A program made the position numbers and the translations under genes. Positions 30,708 through 40,700 of a stretch of DNA of 51,261 nt are shown piece after piece (position 1 is the first letter of the stretch; each line of letters opens with the position of its first letter). Source of the stretch: DATAEU01 sp046735355 (GTDB taxonomy: Bacteria; Actinomycetota; UBA4738; HRBIN12). The DNA lies in contig JBKPTC010000120.1 in assembly GCA_046735355.1 (NCBI GenBank), positions 1-51,261 on the forward strand. Direction: 5' to 3'. The notes beneath the pieces are model-generated. The model saw nothing but the letters and a program-made list of their open reading frames with translations. It did not search any database and was not told where the DNA came from.

Positions 30708-32132
30708 TCAGCGGTCGAGCTCGCGCGGTAAGCGGACGATGACCCGCGTTCCGGCACCGGGCGCGGTATCCAACCGGAAGATTCCACCAGCAAGCTCGAC
30801 GCGTTCCCGCATGAGTTGCAGTCCGAAGTGCGCGTCGTGATCTACGTTCCCGGGATCAAATCCCAGCCCGTCATCCTCGATCGAGAGACGGATTTCCGGT
30901 CCATCACGATTAAGACGAAGCCACACGTTCGACGCGGACGCATGACGAATCGCGTTCCGTAATGCCTCGCGCGCAACCTGGTAGGCGAGCAGTTGGACGA
31001 CTGGGGAGCCGCCAGCATCAGCCAGATCGGCGTGTATGCGGCTATTGGACCCACTGCTCACCGTCCGCACGAGGAGTTGCAGAGTGCTTGATAGCCCATC
31101 CGGTCCGATCGGTGACGAACGCAGCCGTCGAATGAGGGACCGGGCCGTGTCACTAGCGTGTTCCGTTGCTGAAATTAGATCCGGAACATCGTCGTCGAGC
31201 GCGAGCAGCTGCCCAGTCGCAAGATCCTGCCTAATCACTTGCCCGAGCAAGTGAACCTTGAAAAGTGGTGGGAGTAGATCGTCGTGAATACCTGCGGCGA
31301 TGGCCAGGCGTTCATCTCGTCGCTCGTCGCCGATCTTCTCAGAGATGGTCAGCAGCATTCGGCTCTTCTCCGCCAGCAACAGAGCCGTGTCCCTTAGTTC
31401 GAGACTCCTTGTGAATAGCTGACGGGCCAGCAGGATCGGAAATCCGACGGCAGCCAACCCCCAAGAACCACCGGTGCGGACTGCCAGTGCCAGCAGCACC
31501 GCGACAAGTCCGAAGGCGGCGTACGCCGACACGAACGCGAGGGGATCTCCAGCGGACATTTGAGCCACAAGGGCTCGGATAGTTGACCGCCCGGAGGCGC
31601 GGACAGCCAGGTACACAAGCGACCAGTTCACAACAACATCCGCTGCGAGCGCCAGCATTGCAACGAAGAGAACGAGCGGCCAAGTCGTCACACCGGGCTC
31701 GAAGGCGTGGAACACGAACGACGCGGCAGCCGCGCTGATGGCAACCTGGCTCCGGTTGAATAGCGCTCGACCAACTGAGACCTGCTTCCGTATCTCACGC
31801 GGATCCGTGGATCCGAGAAACGCTATCCCCGCCACAACGGCGGGCGAGAATAGGAACGCCGCGGCGAGGACGATCGGCAATGACAATGCCAGCGTTAAGT
31901 CGAGCTCGAGTCGAACGGGCAGGAGATCTGAGATCGCTACAGCGGCGATCCAAAGCAACATCTCTGATGTAGAAACCGACCGAAGCGGATCACGAAGAAA
32001 GAAGGCAACGGTCAAGCATCCGAGCGCAGCCACGACGGTCGACCACTCGAGCAACTGCAATCGAACCGGTTCCCTGGTCCGCTGGCCAGTTGGCTTTGTG
32101 ACCGAACTTGCTCGCTGGCGAATTGCCTGCAT
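30708..32132 (-). CDS. NarL-type sensor histidine kinase 2 (paralogue of kinase 1)
   Basis: 474 residues with the same plan as kinase 1: about seven hydrophobic segments in residues 25-235, with the shared segment STDPREIRKQVSVGRALFNRSQVA between the third and fourth. Then a HisKA_3 domain with H283 in AAGIHDDLLPPLFKVHLLGQ, and a HATPase domain with DDGLGFDPG and HFGLQLMRERVELAGG. No response regulator is adjacent. Start: ATG at 32132 with GGGGGAGG 6-13 nt upstream; the further in-frame ATG at 32195 would lack an RBS. Row 31381-31440 has 34 G+C of 60 (57%), far below neighbouring genes, so the gene may be acquired or under different selection. Confidence 0.88.
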   Translation of the reverse strand: MQAIRQRASSVTKPTGQRTREPVRLQLLEWSTVVAALGCLTVAFFLRDPLRSVSTSEMLLWIAAVAISDLLPVRLELDLTLALSLPIVLAAAFLFSPAVVAGIAFLGSTDPREIRKQVSVGRALFNRSQVAISAAAASFVFHAFEPGVTTWPLVLFVAMLALAADVVVNWSLVYLAVRASGRSTIRALVAQMSAGDPLAFVSAYAAFGLVAVLLALAVRTGGSWGLAAVGFPILLARQLFTRSLELRDTALLLAEKSRMLLTISEKIGDERRDERLAIAAGIHDDLLPPLFKVHLLGQVIRQDLATGQLLALDDDVPDLISATEHASDTARSLIRRLRSSPIGPDGLSSTLQLLVRTVSSGSNSRIHADLADAGGSPVVQLLAYQVAREALRNAIRHASASNVWLRLNRDGPEIRLSIEDDGLGFDPGNVDHDAHFGLQLMRERVELAGGIFRLDTAPGAGTRVIVRLPRELDR

Positions 32133-32224
32133 GCGCGCCTCCCCCTGCTGGTGCGAATCGTAGGAAGGCTCGGGCGGCACACGCAAGACGGACAAAATCC
32201 GGACTGACGCCGTTGGTCGAGCGG

Positions 32225-32230
32225 TACCAT
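32225..32230 (+). promoter_or_regulatory. -10 box TACCAT of the PGPGW gene
   Basis: TACCAT, 6 nt before the GTG at 32237. Divergent from kinase 2. Confidence 0.45.
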
Positions 32231-32236
32231 CAGCGG

Positions 32237-32509
32237 GTGAACCGAGTCGCCAAATGGGTGTGGTTTCCGTTCGGTGTGACCGTTCGGTTCATCGCGCAGA
32301 ACGGGAAGCGGATCGCGGTCTCGATCGCCGGCGGCGCGCTCGTCCTGCTCGGACTCGTTCTGATGGTCCTTCCCGGACCCGGCATCCCGCTCCTCATCGC
32401 CGGCCTGGCGATCCTCGCCACCGAATACGTCTGGGCGCAGCGGGCGTTGAACTACGCGAAGGACAAGGCCAAGCGGGCCTCCGACAAGGTTCGGCGGAAG
32501 CGCCGCTAG
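32237..32509 (+). CDS. PGPGW-type small membrane protein
   Basis: 90 residues with two adjoining hydrophobic segments (about 22-42 and 44-65) around LPGPGIPLLIAGLAILATEY, the hallmark of the putative transmembrane PGPGW family. A long basic tail with nine Lys/Arg follows (KDKAKRASDKVRRKRR). Function is unknown. Start: GTG at 32237 (6 nt after TACCAT), within a longer open frame whose upstream part is low in GC-third-position signal. Its TAG stop forms the first half of the -10 box of the following gene. Confidence 0.82.
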   Translation: MNRVAKWVWFPFGVTVRFIAQNGKRIAVSIAGGALVLLGLVLMVLPGPGIPLLIAGLAILATEYVWAQRALNYAKDKAKRASDKVRRKRR

Positions 32510-32512
32510 TCT
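32507..32512 (+). promoter_or_regulatory. -10 box TAGTCT sharing the PGPGW stop codon
   Basis: TAGTCT starts with the TAG stop of the PGPGW gene and lies 7 nt before the ATG of the DUF72 gene at 32520. Confidence 0.45.
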
Positions 32513-32519
32513 CCGCCCG

Positions 32520-33437
32520 ATGGGACGGATCCTCATCGGAACGGCGAGCTGGACGGACCCCACCCTCGTCAAGGACGGGCACTTCTATCCAGCGGACGCC
32601 AAGACCTCGGAAGAGCGGCTGAAGTACTACGCCTCGAAGTTTCCGATCGTCGAGGTCGACTCGACCTACTACTTCCCTCCGTCCGAACGGAACTCGGTCC
32701 TTTGGATCGAACGGACGCCGAAAGACTTCACCTTCAACATCAAGGCGTACTCGCTTCTGACCAATCACCCGACCAAGCGGGACTCGCTCTACGCGGAGGT
32801 TCGGGAAGCGCTCCCGGACGACGTCGCCGAGAAGGCGCGCGTGTACCGGGAGAACGTTCCGCCCGAGCTCGTCGATCAGGTGTGGCAGCGGTTCCACGAC
32901 GCCCTCATGCCGCTGCACTCGGCCGGAAAGCTCGGCGCCGTGCTGTTCCAGTTCCCCGAGTGGTTCGTGATCGGCCGCAAGAATAAGGACTACATCGCCG
33001 AGGCCGCCGAACGGCTCGAGGACTTCCGGATCGCCATCGAGTTCCGCAATGAGACGTGGCTGAACGAGCGGAACCGAGAGGAGACGCTCGATTTCCTCGA
33101 GCGGCACGATCTCCCCCTCGTGTGCGTCGACATGCCGCAGGGGTTCAAGTCGAGCATCCCGAGGTTCGCCGCCGCGACGGCCAAGGACCTCGCCATGGTG
33201 CGGTTCCATGGCCGCGACCCGGAGGTCTGGGCAAAGAAGAACGTTCCGGCGTCCGAGCGCTTCCGGTACCACTACAGCAAGGAAGAGCTCGGCGAATGGG
33301 TCCAGCCGATCGAGGACCTTTCGCAACAGACGCGCGAGACGCACGTCCTGATGAACAACTGCTACCGCAACTACGCGGTCGACAACGCGCGCGACCTCGG
33401 CGATCTGCTCGGCATCGAGATCGAACGGGACGAATAG
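32520..33437 (+). CDS. DUF72 (YecE-like) protein
   Basis: 305 residues of a TIM-barrel family of unknown enzymatic role. Clear family motifs: ILIGTASWTDPT, FPIVEVDSTYYFPPSE, FTFNIKAYSLLTNH, LGAVLFQFPEWF, IAIEFRNETWL, and VRFHGRDPE with a C-terminal MNNCYRNYAVDNARDL. The conserved Ser/Asp/Tyr and Phe/Asn/Glu clusters are all present. Start: ATG at 32520, 7 nt after TAGTCT, and no RBS. No partner gene suggests a role. The stop is followed at 33440 by an extended inverted repeat. Confidence 0.92.
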   Translation: MGRILIGTASWTDPTLVKDGHFYPADAKTSEERLKYYASKFPIVEVDSTYYFPPSERNSVLWIERTPKDFTFNIKAYSLLTNHPTKRDSLYAEVREALPDDVAEKARVYRENVPPELVDQVWQRFHDALMPLHSAGKLGAVLFQFPEWFVIGRKNKDYIAEAAERLEDFRIAIEFRNETWLNERNREETLDFLERHDLPLVCVDMPQGFKSSIPRFAAATAKDLAMVRFHGRDPEVWAKKNVPASERFRYHYSKEELGEWVQPIEDLSQQTRETHVLMNNCYRNYAVDNARDLGDLLGIEIERDE

Positions 33438-33439
33438 GC

Positions 33440-33496
33440 GTCTGGCCCGAGCCCGCGGGCGCACCCGCGTGGAAGGGAGGGTAGCCCGGGCCAGAC
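33440..33496. terminator. Nested hairpin after the DUF72 gene
   Basis: Outer stem GTCTGGCCCG (33440-33449) pairs with CGGGCCAGAC (33487-33496). Inside lies a 6-bp hairpin CGCGGG-CGCA-CCCGCG (33454-33469) and a free stretch GGAAGGGAGGG. Position after the stop suggests a terminator, but the size and the asymmetry leave room for a small structured RNA. No U-tract. Confidence 0.5.
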
Positions 33497-33630
33497 GACT
33501 TTGCGGGCGCCCGGTGGATCCGCGTCCGGCTACGTATCCAGCGTAACGACTCGAACGAGATACGACCGCCTCGCCGAGCCGGACGACGCCAAGCTCTCGG
33601 GTACTGTGGGCCGCAGGAGGATTCGGAGCG

Positions 33631-34734
33631 ATGTTCGGACGGTCGTGGCGGATCGGGCGGATCGGCGGGATCCCCGTGAACGTCGACTCGTCCTGGATCT
33701 GGATCGCCGTCCTCGCCGTGTACTCGCTGTGGACGACGCTCGGCGTCCGCTATCCCGAGCTCTCGAGCACGGGCGCGTTCCTGCTGGCGGTCGTCGCGGC
33801 GGCCCTGTTCTTCGGTTCGGTGTTGCTCCACGAGCTGGCGCACGCCGCCGCCGCCCGCGCCAACGGCATCGCGGTCACGGGGATCACGCTCGTGTTCTTC
33901 GGCGGCTTCACCAGCACCCGCGCCGACGAGCGCGGGCCCGGCGCCGCGTTCGTGATCGCCGCGGCAGGCCCGTTCACCAGCTTCCTCATCGCGGCGGCGT
34001 TGATCGGCGTCGCCCGGATGCTCGGCGAGGGCTCGCGCCCGCTGGCCGGTGCGATCCAGTACGTCGGGTTCATCAACGGCATCATGGCGGTCTTCAACGT
34101 CCTCCCCGGATATCCGCTCGACGGCGGACGGATGCTCGAGGCGGCCATCTGGGGCATCTCGGGCGACCACGATCTCGGAACGCGCGTCGCCTCGGCCACC
34201 GGTATGGGCGTCGCGGGGCTGCTCGTCGCGTTCGCGGTCTATCGAGCCTCGCGGAACGGCGACGACCTCATCTGGTCGCTCTGGCTCGTGATGATCGCGT
34301 CGATGATCTTCCAGGGCGCGAGGAGCGCTCGGCAGCAGCTCGGTTTGCGGCGACGCCTCTCCGGCGCGAGCGTCGCCGACGCGATGGATCCGCCGCCGGT
34401 CGCGATCCCGGCCGGGCTGTCGCTCTCGGACGCGCTCGACCGGTACCTCCGCGGCCACGAGCACGAGGTGTTCCCGGTGATCGAGCCGGGCGGGGCGGTG
34501 ATCGGCGTCGTCACGTTCGACTCGGCGCGCCGGGTCGGATCGATGGATCCGATGCGGCCGGTGCGCGACGCGATCGTCCCCATGACGGACGTCCTCACCG
34601 CGAGCGAGGACGAGCCGCTCGATCGCGCGGTCTCGCGGCTCGGTCCGGGACGTGCGGCGCTCGTACTTCGCGACGGCCGGCTGATCGGCGCCATCACGGG
34701 GCGGAGCGTCGGCCGCTGGGTCGCAAGGACCTGA
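33631..34734 (+). CDS. Site-2 protease (M50 family) with CBS domains
   Basis: 367-residue intramembrane metalloprotease. Catalytic HELAH at H67, E68 and H71, and the third ligand in NVLPGYPLDGGR near residue 155, on hydrophobic segments. Five to six membrane segments lie in residues 15-235. Residues about 245-365 hold two CBS-like repeats (VADAMDPPPVAI and VRDAIVPMTDVLTA), which often bind adenine nucleotides. Members cut anti-sigma factors or membrane proteins; the substrate here is unknown. Start: ATG at 33631 with AGGAGG 11-17 nt upstream; a TACTGT box lies 26 nt upstream, so this mRNA is probably led by a short 5' UTR. Confidence 0.92.
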   Translation: MFGRSWRIGRIGGIPVNVDSSWIWIAVLAVYSLWTTLGVRYPELSSTGAFLLAVVAAALFFGSVLLHELAHAAAARANGIAVTGITLVFFGGFTSTRADERGPGAAFVIAAAGPFTSFLIAAALIGVARMLGEGSRPLAGAIQYVGFINGIMAVFNVLPGYPLDGGRMLEAAIWGISGDHDLGTRVASATGMGVAGLLVAFAVYRASRNGDDLIWSLWLVMIASMIFQGARSARQQLGLRRRLSGASVADAMDPPPVAIPAGLSLSDALDRYLRGHEHEVFPVIEPGGAVIGVVTFDSARRVGSMDPMRPVRDAIVPMTDVLTASEDEPLDRAVSRLGPGRAALVLRDGRLIGAITGRSVGRWVART

Positions 34735-34778
34735 CGCGCGGCGCGGGACCGCGCGCTCGGCGTGTCGGCGCCGGGCGC

Positions 34779-34784
34779 TAGCAT
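34779..34784 (+). promoter_or_regulatory. -10 box TAGCAT of the adnAB operon
   Basis: TAGCAT, 6 nt before the GTG at 34791; predicts a leaderless transcript. Confidence 0.5.
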
Positions 34785-34790
34785 CGCGCG

Positions 34791-37703
34791 GTGGCCCCCT
34801 ATCCCCCCGCATCGGATCCGTCTCAGCGCGCCGTCCTCGACCACGCCGACGGGCCACTGCTCGTCCTCGGCGCGGCCGGAACCGGGAAGACAACCGTCCT
34901 GCGCGAACGGTTCGCGCGCGCGATCGAGTCCGGCGCCGACCCCGAGCGGATCACGCTCGTCGTCGGATCCAGGGTGGCGCGCGACGAGGCACGCGATGCA
35001 TTGCTCGAACGGCTCGGTCGCTCGCTTCCGTCGCTGCGCGTCACGACGATCCACGGACTTGCGTTCGGTCTCGTCACGGAGCGGTTCGAGACGCTCGGCT
35101 ATCGAGAGCCGCCCGAGGTCCTCGACGCCGTGCGACAGTTCGCGGTCGTCCAGCAGCTGCTGCGTGAAGAGGAGCAACACGCCGATCGCTGGCCGGCGTA
35201 CGGCGGCCTCCTCGGCTTGCGCGGGTTCGCGGACGAGCTGCGCCAGCTCGTGCTTCGTGCCGGCGAGCGGCTGCTGAGCCCGCAGGACCTCGCCGCCAAG
35301 GCCGATGTGCGAGGGCTCGGCGGATGGCACGAGCTCGCACGGTTCTTCGGCACGTATCGAGCCGAGCTGGCACACATGGGGGTCCTCGACTTCGCCGGTC
35401 TGCTCGACCGTGCGGCAGAGGCCGCCGAGGCGGGTCCGGCTCCGTTCGAGCAGGTGCTCGTCGACGACTTCCAGGACACGACGCTCGCCGCCGATCGGCT
35501 GCTCGGCGCGCTGCGCGCGCCGACGCTCGTCGTGGCGGGGAACGAGGCGGCGCACGTCTTCTCCTTCCAGGGCGCGACGGTCGAGCCGCTCCGCCGGCTC
35601 GCGTCGGATGCCGCCGTCGCCCGCGTCGTGCTGTCGACGGATCACCGCGCGCCGGCCGCGCCGCCGATCGACGCGTGGACCGCCGCACACGCATCCGAGG
35701 AGCACCGCGCGATCGCGCGCGAGCTCCGCCGGATCCACGTCGAGGACGGGGTCGCGTGGCACCGCCTGGCCGTCATCGTCCGACGCCAGTCGGGCGAGGC
35801 CGACGCGCTGCTCCGAGCGCTCGACGACGCGCGTATCCCGCGCGACGGGTCGGAGCCGCGGCTGTCGCCGGCGGCGGCGCCCGGGACCCGGCCGTACGTC
35901 CTCGCGCTCGAGTGGCTCGTGGCCTCGGCCGAGCGACGGGACGCGATCGCCGAGGGGATGCTCACCTCGGAGCTCGGCGGCATCGCCCCCGCGGCTGCCC
36001 GCGCGCTCCTGCGTCTGGCGAAGGCGCGGGGGCGCTCGCCGGCCGAGGCGCTGGCGATGGACGACGGCCTGTCCCCGGATGAACGCACATCGCTGCGCGC
36101 GCTGCGCGATGCGCTCGTCGAGGCGGAGACGTTCGCCGCGTCCGCGGACGATGCGCTTCGCGTCCTCTGGCGGCGGCTTCCGTGTTCGGCGGAGCTGGTC
36201 GACGCCGCCGAGGGGTCCGTCGAGGCGCGCGCCGACCTGGACGCCGTCCGCGCGCTGACCGAGGCGGCCGCCGGGTTCGCTTCGGCCGCGGACCCGGGCG
36301 TGGCGGCGTTCCTGACGACCCTTCGCGCACGCGAGGGCGCCCCCGAGCCGGCCGCCGCCTCGCCGGGTGCCGACGACGTCGTTCGCGTTCTGACGGCGCA
36401 CGGATCGGTCGGGATGGAGTTCGACACCGTCGTCGTCGTCGGCGCGCAGGAGGGCAACTTTCCGAGCGTGCGGCGCCCGGAGCCGATGTTCGACCTCGAC
36501 ACGCTCGAGCGCATCGCGTCCCGCTCTGAGATCAACCGCGCGCGCATCGCCGACGAGCGCCGGCTGTTCGGCGTCGTGCTGTCGCGCGCGCGGCGGCGGG
36601 TGCTGCTAACGGCCAGCAGGCCGCGCGGCAACGCGGCGACGGACGGCCTGGTGAGCCGGTTCGCCGACGAGCTGGACGTGCGATGGACGGCGGCCCCGGT
36701 TCCGCCGTACGACGACCCGGTGTCGGTCGAGGAGGCCGCCGCGGCATGGCGGCGCGACCTCGCCGACACGGCGGCCGACGCGGGCGTCCGGCTCGCCGCG
36801 CTCGACGGTCTGCTCGCCCTCGACGTCGATCCTCACGCATGGTGGTTCCGGCGCGACTGGAGTCCCGCGATGCCCAGGACGGAGCCGCACCGCCTGTCGT
36901 TCTCACGGCTCGACCGGCTCGAGAACTGCGAGCTGCAGTTCGCGCTCGCCGAGGAGCTCGGCCTGGATCCGGGCGGCGGATATCAGGCGTGGGTCGGCCG
37001 GCTCGTGCACGGCCTCATCGAGCGCGTCGAGGCCGGCGACCTCGAGCGCACGCGCGAGGCGTTCGTCGCCGCCATCGAGCGGGCGTGGGAACCCGAGCGC
37101 TTTCCGTCTCGCGCCGTCAGCGAGGCCGAGCTCGCCAACGCGACGCACGTGCTCGTGCGGAACTGGTTCGAGCGGTACGGCGACAGGCCGGCGGACCCGG
37201 ACGGAACCGAGCGGTATTTCACGTTCCCGTTCGAGGGCGCCGTGGTGAGCGGCAAGATCGATCGCATCGGACCCGACGCGACGGGCGCCAGGCGGATCAC
37301 CGACTTCAAGACCGGCAAGGCGGACAGCGCCGGGCCGGCCGAGGGCAGTCTTCAGCTCGGCATCTACTACCTCGCCGTCGACGAGTGCGAGGACCTCGAG
37401 CAGTTCCGGCCGGTCGGCGCCGTCGAGCTCGCGTTCCTTGCGGGGACCAAGCGGGACGCCTCGACGGCGAAGGTGCTCGAGTGGGCCGTCGACGACGACG
37501 AGGCGGAGTACGCGACGCAGATGCGCGAGCGCGTCGGCGCGCTGGTCCGGCGCGTCTCCGAGCTCGACGAGCGCTCTGCGTACACGGCAAGCACCTCGGC
37601 CAACTGCTTCTTCTGCCGATTCCAAACGATGTGTGCGCGCTACGCGCAGGGCGCACCGGTGTTCGGCGCCGCGTTCCGTTCTCGGCAGGAGGTCGCGACG
37701 TGA
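34791..37703 (+). CDS. adnA: AdnA-type helicase-nuclease subunit
   Basis: 970 residues. The motor has Walker A GAAGTGKT (27-34) but a weak second half: Walker B is VDDFQD instead of DEFQD, and the NYRS motif is replaced by STDHRAPAA. The C-terminal part is a RecB-type nuclease with VSGKIDRIGPD and RITDFKTGK. A probable iron-sulfur cluster is held by C713, C939, C942 and C948 (CFFCRFQTMC at the end), as in AddB/AdnA. With AdnB it processes double-strand breaks for recombination. Start: GTG at 34791, 6 nt after TAGCAT. The gene ends in a GTGA overlap with adnB. The pair would substitute for RecBCD or AddAB (inference from family). Confidence 0.88.
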   Translation: MAPYPPASDPSQRAVLDHADGPLLVLGAAGTGKTTVLRERFARAIESGADPERITLVVGSRVARDEARDALLERLGRSLPSLRVTTIHGLAFGLVTERFETLGYREPPEVLDAVRQFAVVQQLLREEEQHADRWPAYGGLLGLRGFADELRQLVLRAGERLLSPQDLAAKADVRGLGGWHELARFFGTYRAELAHMGVLDFAGLLDRAAEAAEAGPAPFEQVLVDDFQDTTLAADRLLGALRAPTLVVAGNEAAHVFSFQGATVEPLRRLASDAAVARVVLSTDHRAPAAPPIDAWTAAHASEEHRAIARELRRIHVEDGVAWHRLAVIVRRQSGEADALLRALDDARIPRDGSEPRLSPAAAPGTRPYVLALEWLVASAERRDAIAEGMLTSELGGIAPAAARALLRLAKARGRSPAEALAMDDGLSPDERTSLRALRDALVEAETFAASADDALRVLWRRLPCSAELVDAAEGSVEARADLDAVRALTEAAAGFASAADPGVAAFLTTLRAREGAPEPAAASPGADDVVRVLTAHGSVGMEFDTVVVVGAQEGNFPSVRRPEPMFDLDTLERIASRSEINRARIADERRLFGVVLSRARRRVLLTASRPRGNAATDGLVSRFADELDVRWTAAPVPPYDDPVSVEEAAAAWRRDLADTAADAGVRLAALDGLLALDVDPHAWWFRRDWSPAMPRTEPHRLSFSRLDRLENCELQFALAEELGLDPGGGYQAWVGRLVHGLIERVEAGDLERTREAFVAAIERAWEPERFPSRAVSEAELANATHVLVRNWFERYGDRPADPDGTERYFTFPFEGAVVSGKIDRIGPDATGARRITDFKTGKADSAGPAEGSLQLGIYYLAVDECEDLEQFRPVGAVELAFLAGTKRDASTAKVLEWAVDDDEAEYATQMRERVGALVRRVSELDERSAYTASTSANCFFCRFQTMCARYAQGAPVFGAAFRSRQEVAT

Positions 37704-40700
37704 CGGGCCATCCCGCGGCCATCACGCGCTTCCTCGGCGCGGAGCCGACGGAGGAGCAGTGGCGCGCGATCTCATACCCCCTTCGGCCGTTCGTCCTCGT
37801 CGCCGGCGCCGGCTCGGGCAAGACCTCGGTCATGGCCGCCCGCGTGATCTATCTCGCGCTCGCGGCGCAGCGGCTCGTCGACGGCGAGGGCGTCATGCCC
37901 GGCAACGTCCTGTGCCTCACGTTCACGACCAAGGCCACGGAGAACCTGTCGCTGCGGATCCGGCGGGCGCTCGCCTCGATCGACGGGCTCGAGGAGGGCG
38001 AGGAGCCCGAGGTCCTCAACTACCACGGGTTCGCGGCGCAGGTGATCGAACGCCACGGCATGCGCGTCGGCATCGAGCCCGACCAACGGATCGTCACGCC
38101 CGCCCAACGGATGGAGATCGCGGCGCGCGTGCTGGACGAGATGACGTTCGAGCGCTCGTCGACGCGATGGCAGCCGTCGATCGTGCAGCGGATCCTCGCG
38201 CTCGACGACCAACTGCAGAACCACCTCCGAACGCCGGAGGAGCTCGAGGAGCACGTCGAATCGAAGCTGCCGTTCCTCTCGTCGGCGAAGTCCGACGAGC
38301 CGTACGAGGCGGCGTTCGAGCGCTCGGAGCTCGCGCGCGCGGTGGCGGTCTTCCGACGGATCAAGCGGGAGCTCGGGGTGATCGACTTCGGCGACCAGAT
38401 CGCGTTCGCCGTCCGCATCGCGCGCGAGCGCCCCGAGGTCGGCGCGGAATATCGCGAACGCTTCGGAGCCGTGCTGCTCGACGAGTACCAGGACACCAAC
38501 CACGCCCAGGCCACGCTGATGGCGTCGCTGTTCGGCGGCGGTCATCCCGTCACGGCGGTCGGCGATCCGGATCAGAACATCTACGCGTGGCGCGGCGCGA
38601 GCCTGCACAACCTGCTCACGTTTCCGCAGGAGTTCCGGTGCACCGACGGGAGCGGGGCCGAGAAGCTTCCGCTCTACACCAACTTCCGCTCGGGCTCGTT
38701 CATCCTGGAGGCGGCCGACGAGATCATCGCGAAGGTGCCGGCCAAGCAGCGTCCGGACCCGGACAAGGAGCTGCGCCCCTATCCGCCCAACGGAACGGGC
38801 GAGGTCGGCATCGCGCTGCTCGACCACGAGGTCGCCGAGGCCGAAGACATCGCCGAGCGCATCCTGGCGCTCCACGCCGAGGGCCGACCGTGGAGCTCCA
38901 ACGCGGTGCTGTGCCGGACGCACCGGCTGTTCGAGCCGCTCCAGACCGCGTTCGCCGCGCGCGACATCCCCGCCGAGTTCATCGGCCTCGCCGGGTTGCT
39001 GCACGTGCCCGAGGTCGTCGAGGTGCTCGCGTACGCCCGCGTCGCGGCGAGCCCCGAGGACGGCATCGCGCTCGCGAGGATCCTCACGGGACCTCGCTAT
39101 CGCGTCTCGCCGGGCGACCTCGCCCGTGTGGCGGCGTGGACGCGCGAGAGCACGTCGGCGTTCGCCGCACGGCTGCGGGAGGAGCGCGCGGACGTCGACG
39201 AGGGTCTGCTCGAGGACCGGCCGTTCCTGATCGTCGAGGCGCTCGAGCACCTGGACGAGATCCGTGACCTCTCGGAGCAGGGCCGGGCGCGGCTCGAGGA
39301 GTGTCGCCGCGAGCTGGCCGACCTCCGCGAGGCCGCACGACGCCCGGTCGCGGCGTTCCTCGCCGACATCGTGCGACGGACGGGGCTGCTCGCCGAGCTC
39401 GACGCGGAGCTCGATCAGGTGACGGCGTCCGCCAAGCGCAGGAACCTCGCCGCGTTCCTCGATCAGGTCGACGACTTCCAGCCGATCGAGGGCGAGCTCT
39501 CGCTCGCCGCGTTCCTCGCATACGTCGACTCGATCGAGGACGACCGCGAGTGGAACCCGGTGCAGCCGAGCGACGACGACTCGGTCAAGGTCATGACGAT
39601 CCACGCGGCCAAGGGCCTCGAGTTCGACACCGTGTTCGTGCCGGGGCTCGCCGATCGGTTGTTCCCCGACACGCGCGTTCAGGAGAACCCGGCGCGCAAG
39701 GCCTCCTCGCTCGACGTCGAGCTCCGGCGCGACCGCGATCTGCTGCCGGCGTTCGACGGCGTGATGTCGCACTTCCAGAACGACCTACGGAAACAGGAGG
39801 AGTACGAGGAACGCCGGACGGCGTACGTCGCGCTCACGCGCGCGCGCGAGCGGCTGTTCGTCTCGTCGGCGGAGTGGTACGGCGAGACGCTGCAGGCCGC
39901 CAAGGGCGCCGGCGCGTTCCATCACGAGCTCGTGCACTGGGCGAAGTCGACCGGCCATGCGCAGCCCCGGTGGGAGGTCCGCGAGCACGAGACCAACCCG
40001 CTCGCGGGGTACCGGCAGGCCGCCGTCCTTCCATGGCCCGGGCCCGCGCTACGCGAGGGCGAGGCCGACGAGCTGTTTCCCGGCGGATGGCGCGCCGGCG
40101 CCGTCGCCGCCTCAGAGGCCGGCGGCGTCCAGCAGGAGCTGCTCGAGCGGCTCGGCCCGGAGCAGGCCGACGCGTTCGAGGCGATCGTTCGCGCACGCCG
40201 GACGCTCGCGACCCATCTCCGCGAATCGGACGACGCGGGCGAACGCCATCCGTGGATCCCGACGTCGTCCTCCGTCGGCGGCGTCATCGAGTACGGACGT
40301 TGCCCGAAACGGTTCTACTGGACGGCCGTCCGGCCGCTCCCGCGGTTCAGCGGCCCGGCCGCACGGATCGGCACGGAGATCCACCGGTGGATCGAACGGC
40401 AGTCGCGCGGCCAGGCGACGCTGCTCGAGATCGACGACGTTCCCGATCTCACCGCCGAGGAGCTCGCGGGCGAGCCCGGCAAGCTCAACGACCTCCGGCA
40501 GGCGTTCCTCGACAGTCGATTCTCGGACAAGGTCCCGCTGTACGCCGAGCGGCCGTTCCTGCTGTCGATCGACGGCTTCGTGATCCGCGGCCGGATCGAC
40601 GCGATCTACGGCGAGCCCGACGGACCGTGGGAGGTCGTCGACTACAAGACCGGACGTGAGCCTCGCGCGGACGATGCGACGGCCCGCGCGCAACTCGACA

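Noticed and set aside
33464..33490. GGAAGGGAG motif as a bacterial SRP (4.5S) RNA tip
   Set aside because: The opposing GUCAG side and the long helix of SRP RNA are missing.
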